Of a stretch of 64,000 nucleotides of DNA, positions 19,119 through 27,364 are shown in pieces. The position numbers and the translations under genes are program-made. Source of the DNA: Streptomyces polyasparticus. GTDB lineage: Bacteria > Actinomycetota > Actinomycetes > Streptomycetales > Streptomycetaceae. Under the pieces are notes generated by a model that did no database searches, was not told the origin of the DNA, and saw only the letters and a program-made list of their open reading frames with translations. Position 1 is the first letter of the stretch; each line of letters begins with the position of its first letter. The stretch is from assembly GCF_014493765.1 (NCBI RefSeq), contig NZ_JACTVJ010000007.1, positions 62,001-126,000 on the forward strand, written 5' to 3'.

Positions 19119-19169
19119 AGTGTGTCGTGCCGGACGTCACCCGGCCCCGACCCACAGGGAGCAGCCCCC

Positions 19170-19595
19170 ATGCGCGTCACCATCCCCGGCGCACTCGCCG
19201 ACCACCTCGCCGCCGCCGACCTCACCACCGGCCCGGCCGCCGCCGATCCTGCCGCGCGCGACGCTCGCGCCACGCTCGACGCAGGCCGTCGAGGTCGCGG
19301 ACGCACGCTCATCATCACGCCGCACTCAACGGCCGCGCTTCGTTTCATCAGCGCATTTGCCGAGGCGATTCTCATCAACCGCAACTTGCACACCGCGGCC
19401 GAAGCGCGGGCCGCCCGTACGTGGCTTGACCGCGCCGGCCGCGCCACCACCACGCTCGCTGCGGACCTCGCCGCCAAGTTGGTCACCGAGGCCGAAGCCA
19501 CCGACGGAACGTGGCGCGGCGAGTGGATAGGCGAGCGCAGCACCACACCGACCCTGTTCCCCCTCGACCGCGAACAGGGCGCCCTGTTCGCGTAG
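19170..19595 (+). CDS. phage protein of unknown function
   Basis: A 141-residue protein; ATG 19170 is preceded by GGGAGCAG, and it opens MRVTIPGALADHL. Contains RTLIITPHSTAALRFISAFAEAIL and EARAARTWLDRAGRA, and ends DREQGALFA. The mix of short strands and helices gives no clear family. First gene after the palindrome at 19096. Confidence 0.65.
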   Translation: MRVTIPGALADHLAAADLTTGPAAADPAARDARATLDAGRRGRGRTLIITPHSTAALRFISAFAEAILINRNLHTAAEARAARTWLDRAGRATTTLAADLAAKLVTEAEATDGTWRGEWIGERSTTPTLFPLDREQGALFA

Positions 19596-19641
19596 CCAAT
19601 CGGCCCGCCCGAGCGAGCCGACCAACACCGGAGTACGACAC

Positions 19642-20103
19642 ATGGGCACCGAGGAACACAACCGCCGCGCCATCGCACGGCAGGGGCTCACACCCCCTTC
19701 GGCCGCGGACCACTTCAAAGAGCAGATGCTCACGATCATGGGCGAGTACGAAGAGCGGCGACGAACCGAGATCATCGCGGCCGGCGGCGACCCCGACGAG
19801 GACCGCGACCCGTTCGAGCAGGTGCGCAACATTGCCGACGACTACACCCGGCATAAGGACAGCGGCCCCGAAGCACTCGCCGACCTTCTCGACCTACTCG
19901 CAACAGATGTGCTCAGCCTGCGCGATGTGCGCGACATCCGCCTCGCCGCCGAGGCCGCCGCCGCCATCACGCCGAGGCTCATCCGCAGCGCACGCGACAA
20001 CGGTCAACCCGTACCGTCCATCGCCGCAGACCTCGGCATGACCGAGTCCTACGTCTACCGGCAGCTTCGCAAGCCCAAGACCGAAGCCACACCAGACCAA
20101 TAG
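19642..20103 (+). CDS. HTH protein, sigma-region-4-like
   Basis: A 153-residue protein. N-terminal half is acidic and helical; the C-terminal part has ARDNGQPVPSIAADLGMTESYVYRQLRK, a clear helix-turn-helix of the sigma-70 region 4/Hin type. In this position, just before the packaging genes, it may regulate the late operon. That role is inferred from position only. Confidence 0.7.
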   Translation: MGTEEHNRRAIARQGLTPPSAADHFKEQMLTIMGEYEERRRTEIIAAGGDPDEDRDPFEQVRNIADDYTRHKDSGPEALADLLDLLATDVLSLRDVRDIRLAAEAAAAITPRLIRSARDNGQPVPSIAADLGMTESYVYRQLRKPKTEATPDQ

Positions 20104-20184
20104 TCCGCACGCAGATGCGGGCCCGTACACGGTGACGTCACCACCGGACGGGCCCGACTAACCCTGACGGGAGCAACCCCCACC

Positions 20185-20628
20185 ATGGCCAACGCCAACC
20201 CTACCGAGAGCAAGCAGACGGCCCCGCCGACCACCGGTAGCCGTCCGTCGGTCCGTATCGACGAACTGCTCGCCGCGGACCTCGCCGACATCATGAGCAC
20301 CGGTACCAACTTCACGGACACGGTCCGGCAGGCCGTCGGACAGCTTGCCGCGATGTACCGGACCGCATGGGCGCACGGTGTAGTCCCCCGCGGAACCGCG
20401 CCCACCCTCGCCGCCTACCAGTTCGCCGAGCCGGCAGCCCAGGCGAGCCCGTCCATTCGGCATGACGGCGCAGCGGGCCGGCCCTCGCCCCGGGCGCCGC
20501 ATCCGATGGGGCAGCTGCTCCCCGCGCCGCCGCCCGGTCCGCACGTGCGACGGCAGTACGCCGACGAACTGCTCGGCCACTCGACACCGCCGCCGCGACC
20601 GGACGCGCAGCGTCGCGCGCGCACGTGA
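20185..20628 (+). CDS. putative ribbon-helix-helix-like phage protein
   Basis: A 147-residue protein. The region RPSVRIDELLAADLADIMSTGTNFTDTVRQAVGQLAAMYR resembles a ribbon-helix-helix DNA-binding unit (short strand then two helices); read here in pieces at residues about 23-62. The remainder is a Pro/Gly-rich disordered tail. Possibly a regulator preceding the late genes. Low certainty on fold. Confidence 0.55.
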   Translation: MANANPTESKQTAPPTTGSRPSVRIDELLAADLADIMSTGTNFTDTVRQAVGQLAAMYRTAWAHGVVPRGTAPTLAAYQFAEPAAQASPSIRHDGAAGRPSPRAPHPMGQLLPAPPPGPHVRRQYADELLGHSTPPPRPDAQRRART

Positions 20629-20638
20629 TCAACACCCC

Positions 20639-20668
20639 TTGCGCCGTTATCTTTCCGTGACCTAATGT
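20639..20668 (+). promoter_or_regulatory. candidate late promoter
   Basis: TTGCGC (20639-20644) and TAATGT (20663-20668) are separated by 18 bp, close to a vegetative actinobacterial promoter, upstream of the terminase genes. The 20629-20773 gap has this and the hairpin at 20711-20748. Confidence 0.4.
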
Positions 20669-20710
20669 GGGTGCTGACCCTGGCGTGCCCAGAATCAGAC
20701 GCCCCCTGAC

Positions 20711-20748
20711 GAACGCCCCGTCGCTCACCCCCTAGCGGCGGGGCATTC
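20711..20748 (+). terminator. hairpin upstream of terminase genes
   Basis: GAACGCCCCG and CGGGGCATTC arms (ends at 20711 and 20748; one mismatch) form an interrupted stem with extra pairing inside. Could end the early transcript or attenuate the late one. Confidence 0.45.
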
Positions 20749-20773
20749 GTGTGTCCGCGGGAGGTGACCGCCC

Positions 20774-21445
20774 ATGGGCCGCCCCATCGACGACCACGAC
20801 CGCGAGCAGGTGCGCCGGCTGCACGCCGCGGGCAAGAGCCGCAACGAAATCGCGAAGGCGATCAAGCGTTCTCCGTCGACCGTCTCGAAGATCGCCGCCG
20901 CCTTCGAGCCCCCGCTCACTTTCGACCGCGCGGCCGAGGTCGCCGTCGCCACCGAGGTACGCCGCGCCGACCTCGCCGCACGCCGCAGCGCCCTCGCCCT
21001 CACCTTGCAGCGCGACGCCGAGCAGCTGCGCGCGCAACTGTGGGAGCCGTGCACCATCGGGGCTTTCGGCGGCAGAGACAACGTGTGGTCCGAGACGCAC
21101 CTTGAACGCCCCACGTTCCAAGACCAACGCGCCATCCTCGCCGCGACTGGGACCGCCATTGACCGATCACTCAAACTCGCCCCGGCCGAAGGCGCCGAGG
21201 GAGTCGAGCAGGTGCGCAGCATGCTGGGCACCCTCGGCGAGGCACTGACGCACGCGGCCGGCGACGATACCGACGACGGGAGTGCCGACGGGGGGGTGAG
21301 TCGGTGCTCGACCTCGACCGCCTGCCCCTGTCCCGTAAGCAGCTGCGCAGCATTGGCCAAGCCACCCGCCGTATCAACCTGTGGCACGGGTCAGTGCGCT
21401 CCGGAAAGACCATTGCGAGCCTGCTCGCGTTCGTCATCGCCATAG
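20774..21445 (+). CDS. terminase small subunit (probable), extended by a 7-G run
   Basis: As read, 223 residues. Residues 1-40 form a helix-turn-helix (REQVRRLHAAGKSRNEIAKAIKRSPSTVSKIA) like small terminases and HTH_38/Hin-type domains, suited to recognising the packaging site. The frame overruns the large subunit start by 142 bp. At 21290-21296 there are seven G's followed by TGAG; with six, the frame would be GGG GGG TGA, ending the protein near residue 174 right at the large-subunit start. The tail after residue 174 (CSTSTACPCPVSSC) looks like out-of-frame sequence. Either a base error, a real frameshift or ribosomal slippage. Confidence 0.75.
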   Translation: MGRPIDDHDREQVRRLHAAGKSRNEIAKAIKRSPSTVSKIAAAFEPPLTFDRAAEVAVATEVRRADLAARRSALALTLQRDAEQLRAQLWEPCTIGAFGGRDNVWSETHLERPTFQDQRAILAATGTAIDRSLKLAPAEGAEGVEQVRSMLGTLGEALTHAAGDDTDDGSADGGVSRCSTSTACPCPVSSCAALAKPPAVSTCGTGQCAPERPLRACSRSSSP

Positions 21446-22554
21446 CCGGCGCCGGCCCGTCCGGACTGATCATCATCTGTGGTCGGTCGCTACAGACGAT
21501 CGAGCGCAACGTGTTGGAGCCCTTGCAGGATCACGCGCTGTTCGGGCCACTCGCCCGGCACGTCGTGCACACCCGTGGGGCAACCACCGCGACGATCCTC
21601 GGCCGAACAGTCCATCTGATCGGCGCCGCCGACGCGCGCGCCGAGGGCCGGCTACGCGGCTTGACCGCCCAACTCGCCTACGTCGACGAAGCAACGCTTC
21701 TGCCCGAGGGGTTCTGGACCCAGCTACTCGCCCGCCTGTCCGTCCCGGGCGCACGGCTGTACGCGACGACCAACCCCGACAGCCCGCGGCACTGGCTCAA
21801 GACCGGATATCTCGACCGAGCCCACGAACTGAACCTCAGAGCCTGGCACTTCAGGCTGTCCGACAACCCGTCGCTGTCGCCCACGTACGTCGCCGACCTC
21901 GCCGCCGAGTACGTCGGCCTGTGGCGCCGCCGCATGATCGACGGGGCATGGGTGGTGGCCGAGGGCGCCATCTACGACATGTGGGACGAGGAACGCCACG
22001 TCGTCACCGACCTACCCGACATGCGCCGGCATTGGGTCGGATGCGACTACGGCACCACGAACCCGTTCTCGGCGATCCTGCTCGGCGAAGGAGTCGACGG
22101 CCGGCTGTACGTCGTTGCTGAGTGGCGCCACGACTCGCGCGCCACGCACCGGCAGATGACCGATGCGCAGTACAGCGCCGCCGTACGGACGTGGCTCGAC
22201 CGCCTCGACGTCACGCCGGAATGGACGTTCATCGACCCGAGCGCGGCCAGCTTCTCTACGCAGATGTGGCAGGACGGGTTTCCAGGTCTCGCCCGCGCCT
22301 CGAACGAGGTCGCCGACGGCATCCGGTCCGTGTCCAGTCTGCTCGCCGCCGACCGCCTGCTCGTCCACGAATCGTGCGAGGGGCTGCTCGGCGAACTGCC
22401 CGGCTACAGCTGGGACCCGAAAGCCACCGAGCGCGGCGAGGACGCCCCGTTGAAGGTGGACGACCACAGCGCCGACGCACTGCGCTACGCCGTGCACTCG
22501 ACGGCGCACGAGTGGCGCCACCTGCTCACCACGCCACAGGAGGCCACCGCATGA
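21304..22554 (+). CDS. terL: terminase large subunit
   Basis: A 416-residue packaging motor of the PBSX/SPP1-type TerL family; ATP-driven DNA translocase and nuclease. Walker A is GSVRSGKT (29-36), Walker B LAYVDEA with D128/E129, and TTNPD is the coupling motif. The C-terminal RNase H-like nuclease shows VGCDYGTTNP (about 242), FIDPSA (about 315) and DHSADALRYAV (about 393) acidic residues. Starts at GTG 21304. The next gene's ATG overlaps its stop. Confidence 0.95.
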   Translation: MLDLDRLPLSRKQLRSIGQATRRINLWHGSVRSGKTIASLLAFVIAIAGAGPSGLIIICGRSLQTIERNVLEPLQDHALFGPLARHVVHTRGATTATILGRTVHLIGAADARAEGRLRGLTAQLAYVDEATLLPEGFWTQLLARLSVPGARLYATTNPDSPRHWLKTGYLDRAHELNLRAWHFRLSDNPSLSPTYVADLAAEYVGLWRRRMIDGAWVVAEGAIYDMWDEERHVVTDLPDMRRHWVGCDYGTTNPFSAILLGEGVDGRLYVVAEWRHDSRATHRQMTDAQYSAAVRTWLDRLDVTPEWTFIDPSAASFSTQMWQDGFPGLARASNEVADGIRSVSSLLAADRLLVHESCEGLLGELPGYSWDPKATERGEDAPLKVDDHSADALRYAVHSTAHEWRHLLTTPQEATA

Positions 22555-22727
22555 CCGCGCTCACCCTGCCCGTACGGCTCACCGTGGGCGAGCACACCGT
22601 CGAGGTAGGCGAACTGACCCTCGGCGCCGACGAGCAGGTACGCCCCGCCCTCGCCACACTGTTCCGCCGGGCCGCAGACGCGTGCGAGACCACCATGCGT
22701 GAAGGGGGCGACGATGGCACTCCCTGA
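22551..22727 (+). CDS. short protein between terminase and portal
   Basis: A 58-residue protein; ATG 22551 overlaps the terminase stop. Strand-forming start (LTLPVRLTVGEHTVEVGELTL) then an acidic helix. Overlaps the portal gene start. Unknown; probably real because of the tight coupling. Confidence 0.6.
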   Translation: MTALTLPVRLTVGEHTVEVGELTLGADEQVRPALATLFRRAADACETTMREGGDDGTP

Positions 22728-24186
22728 GAACGGGGCCGCGTGGCCGCCGCCGACATGGGCGCCGCACTATGACGCAATGCGCATCGACGACGCTTGGTAC
22801 AGCGGCGACCGAAAGCGCCTTGCACGCGTCTACCGCAATCACCCGGGCCTGTCCGAGCGGCGCCGCCTGTGGGGACGCCGATCGTTCGAGCAGCGCCTCG
22901 ACCGCCGCGACCACCGTCTACATATCCCGTTGCCTGGCGACATCGCAGCGACCAGCGCCGACCTGCTGTTCGCAGATATGCCGGCTATCACCGTGGAGGA
23001 CACCGCCACACAGGACCGGCTCGAGCAGCTGCTCGACGAGGGCCGCGTACAACAGGTGTTGCTCAGCGCCGCCGAGCAGGCCGCCGCCCTGTCCGGCGTG
23101 TTCCTGCGCGTCACGTGGGACCGCGAGTTGACCGACCGGCCGCTGTTGACCGTGTGCCAACCCGACGGCGCCATACCCGAGTTCCGGTTCGGCATGCTGC
23201 GCGCCGTAACGTTCTGGCGGGAACTGCCAGGCTCGACCGAGGCAACCGTGTGGCGCCACCTCGAGCGACACGAGTCCGGCCGCATCGTGCACGCCCTCTA
23301 TGTGGGCACCCGCGACAGCATCGGCCGCACCGTGCCCCTCACCGAGCACCCCGAGACGGCCGAACTGGTCGACTCCCTCGACGAGGACGGCGTCAGCATC
23401 ACCACCGGCATACGCGACCTCACGGCCGCATACGTGCCGAACATGCTCCCCAACCGGCTGCACCGCGGCTCACCGGTCGGACGCAGCGACTACGCCGGCG
23501 TACACGACCTGTTCGATGCCCTCGACACCACGTGGACCAGTTGGATGCGCGACATCCGCCTCGCCCGCGCCCGCTTGATCGTCCCGGACGGATACCTACG
23601 CGACCACGGCCCCGGAAACGGATCGTCATTCGACGACGACCGCGAGGTCTGGCACTCGCTCAAGATGCCGCCGAACGAGGGCAGCGGCATCACGCTGAAT
23701 CAGTTCGAGATCCGAGTCGAAGAGCACCGCGCCACAGCTGAGGCCATCATGCGGCAGGCCGCACAGACGGCCGGCTACTCGCCCCAGTCGTTCGGCCTCG
23801 ACGGCGACGGGCAACCCGTCACCGCGACCGAGGTCGACAGCAAGGACCAACGGAGCATGGTCACGCGGAAGAAGAAGGCCGGCTATGCCCGCCATCCGCT
23901 CGCCGACATGCTGCACGTCCTGTTGCAGATCGATGCCGTGCAGTTCGGAAGCCGGATCACGCCCGAGCGCCCGCGCGTGGAGTTCGGCGACGGCGTCGCC
24001 GAGTCCGAGCAGGCCACGGCGACCACGCTCGACCTGCTCAACCGCGCGGGGGCGGTCTCGACCGCAACCAAGGTGAAGATCCTTCACCCCGAGTGGGACG
24101 ACACCGCCATACACGCGGAGGTCTCAGCGATTCTTACCGAGACCGGGGCAGCCGCGCCCGACCCCGTTGGAACGTTTCCGGCCTGA
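22714..24186 (+). CDS. portal protein (SPP1 gp6-like)
   Basis: A 490-residue portal, forming the dodecameric ring at the capsid vertex through which DNA passes. Start ATG 22714 follows GGGGG; a GTG at 22699 would add five residues. Features: LWGRRSFEQRLDRRDHRLHIPLPGDIAATSADLLFADMP near the start, a beta wing with TVCQPDGAIPEF, and the conserved late block IMRQAAQTAGYSPQSFGLDGDG with VTATEVDSKDQRSM, typical of portals of SPP1_gp6 type. Ends seven bases before a reverse-strand gene. Confidence 0.88.
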   Translation: MALPENGAAWPPPTWAPHYDAMRIDDAWYSGDRKRLARVYRNHPGLSERRRLWGRRSFEQRLDRRDHRLHIPLPGDIAATSADLLFADMPAITVEDTATQDRLEQLLDEGRVQQVLLSAAEQAAALSGVFLRVTWDRELTDRPLLTVCQPDGAIPEFRFGMLRAVTFWRELPGSTEATVWRHLERHESGRIVHALYVGTRDSIGRTVPLTEHPETAELVDSLDEDGVSITTGIRDLTAAYVPNMLPNRLHRGSPVGRSDYAGVHDLFDALDTTWTSWMRDIRLARARLIVPDGYLRDHGPGNGSSFDDDREVWHSLKMPPNEGSGITLNQFEIRVEEHRATAEAIMRQAAQTAGYSPQSFGLDGDGQPVTATEVDSKDQRSMVTRKKKAGYARHPLADMLHVLLQIDAVQFGSRITPERPRVEFGDGVAESEQATATTLDLLNRAGAVSTATKVKILHPEWDDTAIHAEVSAILTETGAAAPDPVGTFPA

Positions 24187-24193
24187 TCCGTAT

Positions 24194-24322
24194 TTACAGC
24201 GGGCCGAACAGCATCCGAAGGAGCCGTTCAGCCTTGCCACTCACCTCCGGGTCAGGGTGCGCAAGTGCGACAAGAACAAGGGCCATGAATGCGGCGCCAA
24301 TGGCGTCTATTCCGTAGGTCAT
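24194..24322 (-). CDS. 42-aa membrane protein, moron copy 1
   Basis: Reverse-strand gene inside the head operon. From ATG 24322 it encodes 42 residues; an upstream GTG at 24382 would add 20 but aligns with nothing in the paralogue. One membrane helix (IDAIGAAFMALVLVAL) runs into AHPDPEVSGKAERLLRMLFG. The same plan, FALLLACSLAHPDPVIRARADRLLATLLGG, is encoded at 24540-24701, and the two genes share an identical 19-bp string (24247-24265 and 24608-24626). GC content is lower than in flanking genes. Candidate superinfection-exclusion or lysogeny protein, by analogy with phage morons. Confidence 0.6.
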   Translation of the reverse strand: MTYGIDAIGAAFMALVLVALAHPDPEVSGKAERLLRMLFGPL

Positions 24323-24425
24323 AAGCGGGAACTTACTGGCTCTTCCTTGCTCGCGATTTTGGGAAGCACGAGCATCGGCCACCTGAAGCCCAATACACCC
24401 GTATTCGGTTTCAGTATCTCCTATG

Positions 24426-24441
24426 CGGAATCAGCATTCCG
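24426..24441. promoter_or_regulatory. inverted repeats in the moron promoter region
   Basis: CGGAAT-CAGC-ATTCCG (24426-24441), nested in a wider near-palindrome ATGCGGAATC (24423-24432) / GAATCCGCAT (24448-24457). Lies between the two reverse-strand genes, 104 bp upstream of the copy 1 start. Possible operator for copy 1. Confidence 0.4.
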
Positions 24442-24539
24442 TATGCCGAATCCGCATCCCACAAGCGCAATGACAACCGCACGAGAGCCAGACACTGGCC
24501 GTTCGAGGCCATGCAGGTTGGCCAAAATTGCCCCTCCCG

Positions 24540-24701
24540 CTACCGGTAGGGCGTGCCGCCGCCCCCAAGCAGCGTGGCCAGGAGGCGATCAGCCCGCGCC
24601 CGGATCACCGGGTCAGGGTGCGCAAGGGAGCATGCGAGCAGGAGCGCGAAGACACCAAAGAACGGAGCGGAAAGGGCCGTTACCTGAAGTTCGATTCCCA
24701 T
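24540..24701 (-). CDS. 53-aa membrane protein, moron copy 2
   Basis: Reverse-strand gene, ATG 24701 to TAG 24540; AGGG about ten bases upstream. One membrane helix (APFFGVFALLLACSLA) followed by the HPDP turn and an amphipathic basic helix RARADRLLATLLG. Clear paralogue of the gene at 24194, with the HPDP turn strictly shared. The pair looks like a tandem duplication inserted between portal and head-morphogenesis genes. Confidence 0.6.
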   Translation of the reverse strand: MGIELQVTALSAPFFGVFALLLACSLAHPDPVIRARADRLLATLLGGGGTPYR

Positions 24702-24951
24702 ACCGAAGACCCTAACCAACGTTCCGCACCATTGAATTCACATGCACCCTGCAACGACATGCACATCACCTCTGACCTGCAATGACGTGGCAACATATAC
24801 ATGTCATTCGTGCGGCGAATTACCACGTCAGGGCCTACGGATTCGATTTCAGGTGATGCGCCAGGGGTCCCGAAATTCGCAATGCGATTCACGCCACACG
24901 GTCGAGTGTTGCGGGGAATTGCCCCTTATGCGCGAGTAGCGGGGTGAGGTC
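24702..24951. other. low-GC gap upstream of the moron pair
   Basis: About 250 bp clearly richer in A/T than the surroundings, with repeated ATGCA/CATGCAC words near 24740-24765 and TATACATG near 24794. Probably the promoter region of the reverse-strand genes. A reverse frame of 70 codons (24680-24892) crosses it but lacks a ribosome site and codon bias. Confidence 0.45.
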
Positions 24952-27174
24952 GTGCCGATCCACCCGGGCATGGTCGAGCCGCTCGCCGAGCACACCCGCG
25001 ACCTCTACGCCGACGCCGAGGCGCGCCTGTTGGGCATCATCGCCCGCCAGTTGGCCGCCGGCCTTGATGCACCCGGTTGGGTTGAGCGGAAGCTCGCCGC
25101 CGTACAGCAGTTGCGCCGCGCCTCACAGGCCGTCGTCGACGAGCTTGGACGTGCCGTGACGCTCGAAGTGTTCGATGTGGTCGCCGAGGCGTACAACACC
25201 GGACACCGCGCCGCGGTCGCCGAGTTGGGCGCGCTGTCCGACGATGCGCGCCGTCTGGTCGATGAGGTCACGCCGAATGCACAGGCTGTGGACAGACTCG
25301 CAGGTGAGACCGTGGACGTTGTTACCTCGACGCACCGCTCGATTCTGCGGGCCGTCGTCGACCGGTTCCGCGCAATTGTCGCCGAGGTGACCGCAACGCC
25401 CCTGCTCGGCACGGGAACCCGCCGTCAAGCGGTACAGGACGCCATGCGACGGTTCGCAGACGAGGGCATACGGTCGTTCGTCGACAAGGCTGGCCGCAGG
25501 TGGCAACTCACCTCGTACGCCGAGATGGCCGTACGCACGTCCGTGGCCCGTGCGGCGACTGAGGCGCACATGCGGACCCTGTCCGATGCGGGCATTGATC
25601 TGGTGTACGTGTCGGACGCCCCGCGCGAGTGCCCCCTGTGCCGGCCGTGGGAGGGCCGCGTACTGACGATCGGCGGACGGGACGGCGAGCGCACGGTCGA
25701 GGTCGAGCACGCCATCGAGGACGGCCGCATGGTCCGCGTCCCGGTTGCCGGCTCGCTCGACGAAGCGCGCCGCGCCGGTTTGCAGCATCCCAACTGCCGT
25801 CATTCCGTGTCTGCTTATACCCCGGGCCTCACCGTCATTGAGCAGGCCGAGAGCGACCCCACGGGGTATGAGGCAGGGCAGCGACAGCGCGCGATCGAGC
25901 GGCACATCCGCAAGTACAAGCGCCGCGAGGCCGCCGCCGTGACGCCCGAGGCGCAGCGCGCCGCACGGCTCAAGGTCCGCCAGTGGCAGGGCGCCATGCG
26001 CGACCACCTCGCCGCACACCCGGACTTGCGCCGGCTACGCCACCGCGAGCAGCCAGGCGCCTCCAACCTTCCCCAGCCCCGTACCGAGGCCACGCCCGCG
26101 CAGGTCGAGGCGGCGCGCGTTTGGTCCGGCGACGACCAATCCGTACGGGAGATGCGCGACGACCAGCTCGCCGCCGCCGAGGGCTCGCAGCTGCTCGACG
26201 ACCGCGCCCGCGCACGCATCGAGGCTGAGGCCGATCGGCGCGACCTCGAGGACCTGCTCGCCCGTGCAACGCGCGGCGGACGGCTGTCCGACGACCTGCT
26301 CGCGCTGTCCGACAACGACCTCGCCCGTGTCCTACCGCACGTCGACAACGACGACGCGCTCAGGATCGCGCGCGAGATGGACCGCCGCGACCTCGCCGCC
26401 CGCCTGCCCGGGGTGCGCGCCGATCTGGTGGGCCTGTCCGACGACACGCTCGCCGCCCGCTACCGCGACGCCGGACACGGCCCCGAGGCCTCAGCCATTG
26501 CCGCCGAGGCCGCACGCCGGGACCTGCTCGCCCGCCTCTTTCCCAGTGGGCAGCTGCTCGGCGACCTGTCCGACGTGTCCGACGACCACCTCGCATGGGC
26601 GATGCAGTACGCGAACGCTCCCGAACTGGACCGTATCGCCGGTGAGATGGACCGCCGCGACGCAGTCGAGTTGCCCGCCCCGTCGGACACCGGCAACACA
26701 GTGTCCGACCTGTTGTCCGACCGTGACGCCCTCGCCGAGACCATGGCGCCCGCCCCCGACCCGCAAGACTGGGGGCGCCTCGCCGACGACGAGACGTTCG
26801 CCGCCGAGGCCGCCGCGCTCGCCACCGCCCACGAAGAGGACGGAGGCGACACCGACGAGCGGCACACCATCACCCGCCGCGAGGCCCGCGCGCTGTACGA
26901 CGAGTACGTCTACCGCCAGTTCCTCGCCGCGGAAGACGACTGCCGCGGCTACCTGTTGAACAAGAAGGCCGCCGCCGCGGGCATCGATCCGGTTTCCTTG
27001 TTCTCCGGGCCCGCACGCATCGCGCACGCCCGGGCGAGCGACGAACTTAAGCAGTGGTGGAAAGAACACGGCCGGCTCACACAGGCCGAGTTCATCGAGC
27101 AGGTCACCGGACAGTCCCAGCGATGGGCCGCCAGCGCCCGCAAGAACGAATCCGACCAGCAGAACAAGAGGTAG
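24952..27174 (+). CDS. head morphogenesis / minor capsid protein with repeat tail
   Basis: A 740-residue protein from GTG 24952. Residues about 1-330 match the phage minor capsid protein 2 / SPP1 gp7-like group, which binds the portal and is packaged in the head: SYAEMAVRTSVARAA, DAPRECPLCRPWEGRVL (about 222) and LQHPNCRHSVSAYTPG (about 276), the Cys/His pattern being the family signature. Residues about 400-600 carry imperfect repeats of the type LSDDxLA...IAxExDRRDLxARL (four copies), which are unusual extensions. A separate helical C-terminal part (about 640-740) follows, ending NESDQQNKR. Confidence 0.85.
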   Translation: MPIHPGMVEPLAEHTRDLYADAEARLLGIIARQLAAGLDAPGWVERKLAAVQQLRRASQAVVDELGRAVTLEVFDVVAEAYNTGHRAAVAELGALSDDARRLVDEVTPNAQAVDRLAGETVDVVTSTHRSILRAVVDRFRAIVAEVTATPLLGTGTRRQAVQDAMRRFADEGIRSFVDKAGRRWQLTSYAEMAVRTSVARAATEAHMRTLSDAGIDLVYVSDAPRECPLCRPWEGRVLTIGGRDGERTVEVEHAIEDGRMVRVPVAGSLDEARRAGLQHPNCRHSVSAYTPGLTVIEQAESDPTGYEAGQRQRAIERHIRKYKRREAAAVTPEAQRAARLKVRQWQGAMRDHLAAHPDLRRLRHREQPGASNLPQPRTEATPAQVEAARVWSGDDQSVREMRDDQLAAAEGSQLLDDRARARIEAEADRRDLEDLLARATRGGRLSDDLLALSDNDLARVLPHVDNDDALRIAREMDRRDLAARLPGVRADLVGLSDDTLAARYRDAGHGPEASAIAAEAARRDLLARLFPSGQLLGDLSDVSDDHLAWAMQYANAPELDRIAGEMDRRDAVELPAPSDTGNTVSDLLSDRDALAETMAPAPDPQDWGRLADDETFAAEAAALATAHEEDGGDTDERHTITRREARALYDEYVYRQFLAAEDDCRGYLLNKKAAAAGIDPVSLFSGPARIAHARASDELKQWWKEHGRLTQAEFIEQVTGQSQRWAASARKNESDQQNKR

Positions 27175-27183
27175 AGGGGCGCC

Positions 27184-27363
27184 ATGGGCACGCGCGAGGA
27201 CATCACCCGGGCCACCACCGCCGGACGCGAGGCAGGCCGCAACGGCGAACCGCCGACCGTCTGCCCCTACCCGCGGACCTCGCTCCTGCGGACCGCATGG
27301 ATTCGTGGCTACGCCGAGGCCCGTCCGTTGTCCTCCCAACCCGAGACGGAATCCAGGCCGTAG
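27184..27363 (+). CDS. Rmf/CrpP-like small protein
   Basis: A 59-residue protein starting ATG 27184. Its core GREAGRNGEPPTVCPYP, then SLLRTAWIRGYAEAR, fits the Rmf/CrpP family: the E. coli member (ribosome modulation factor) dimerises ribosomes in stationary phase, and plasmid CrpP was reported to modify fluoroquinolones. Phage and plasmid relatives of this length are common and mostly untested. It lies directly after the head-morphogenesis gene and abuts the end of a convergent membrane gene. Confidence 0.75.
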   Translation: MGTREDITRATTAGREAGRNGEPPTVCPYPRTSLLRTAWIRGYAEARPLSSQPETESRP

Positions 27364-27364
27364 A

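Noticed and set aside
24680-24892. 70-codon reverse frame near the moron genes
   Set aside because: Overlaps the start of the better-supported gene at 24540-24701 in another frame and has no ribosome site.
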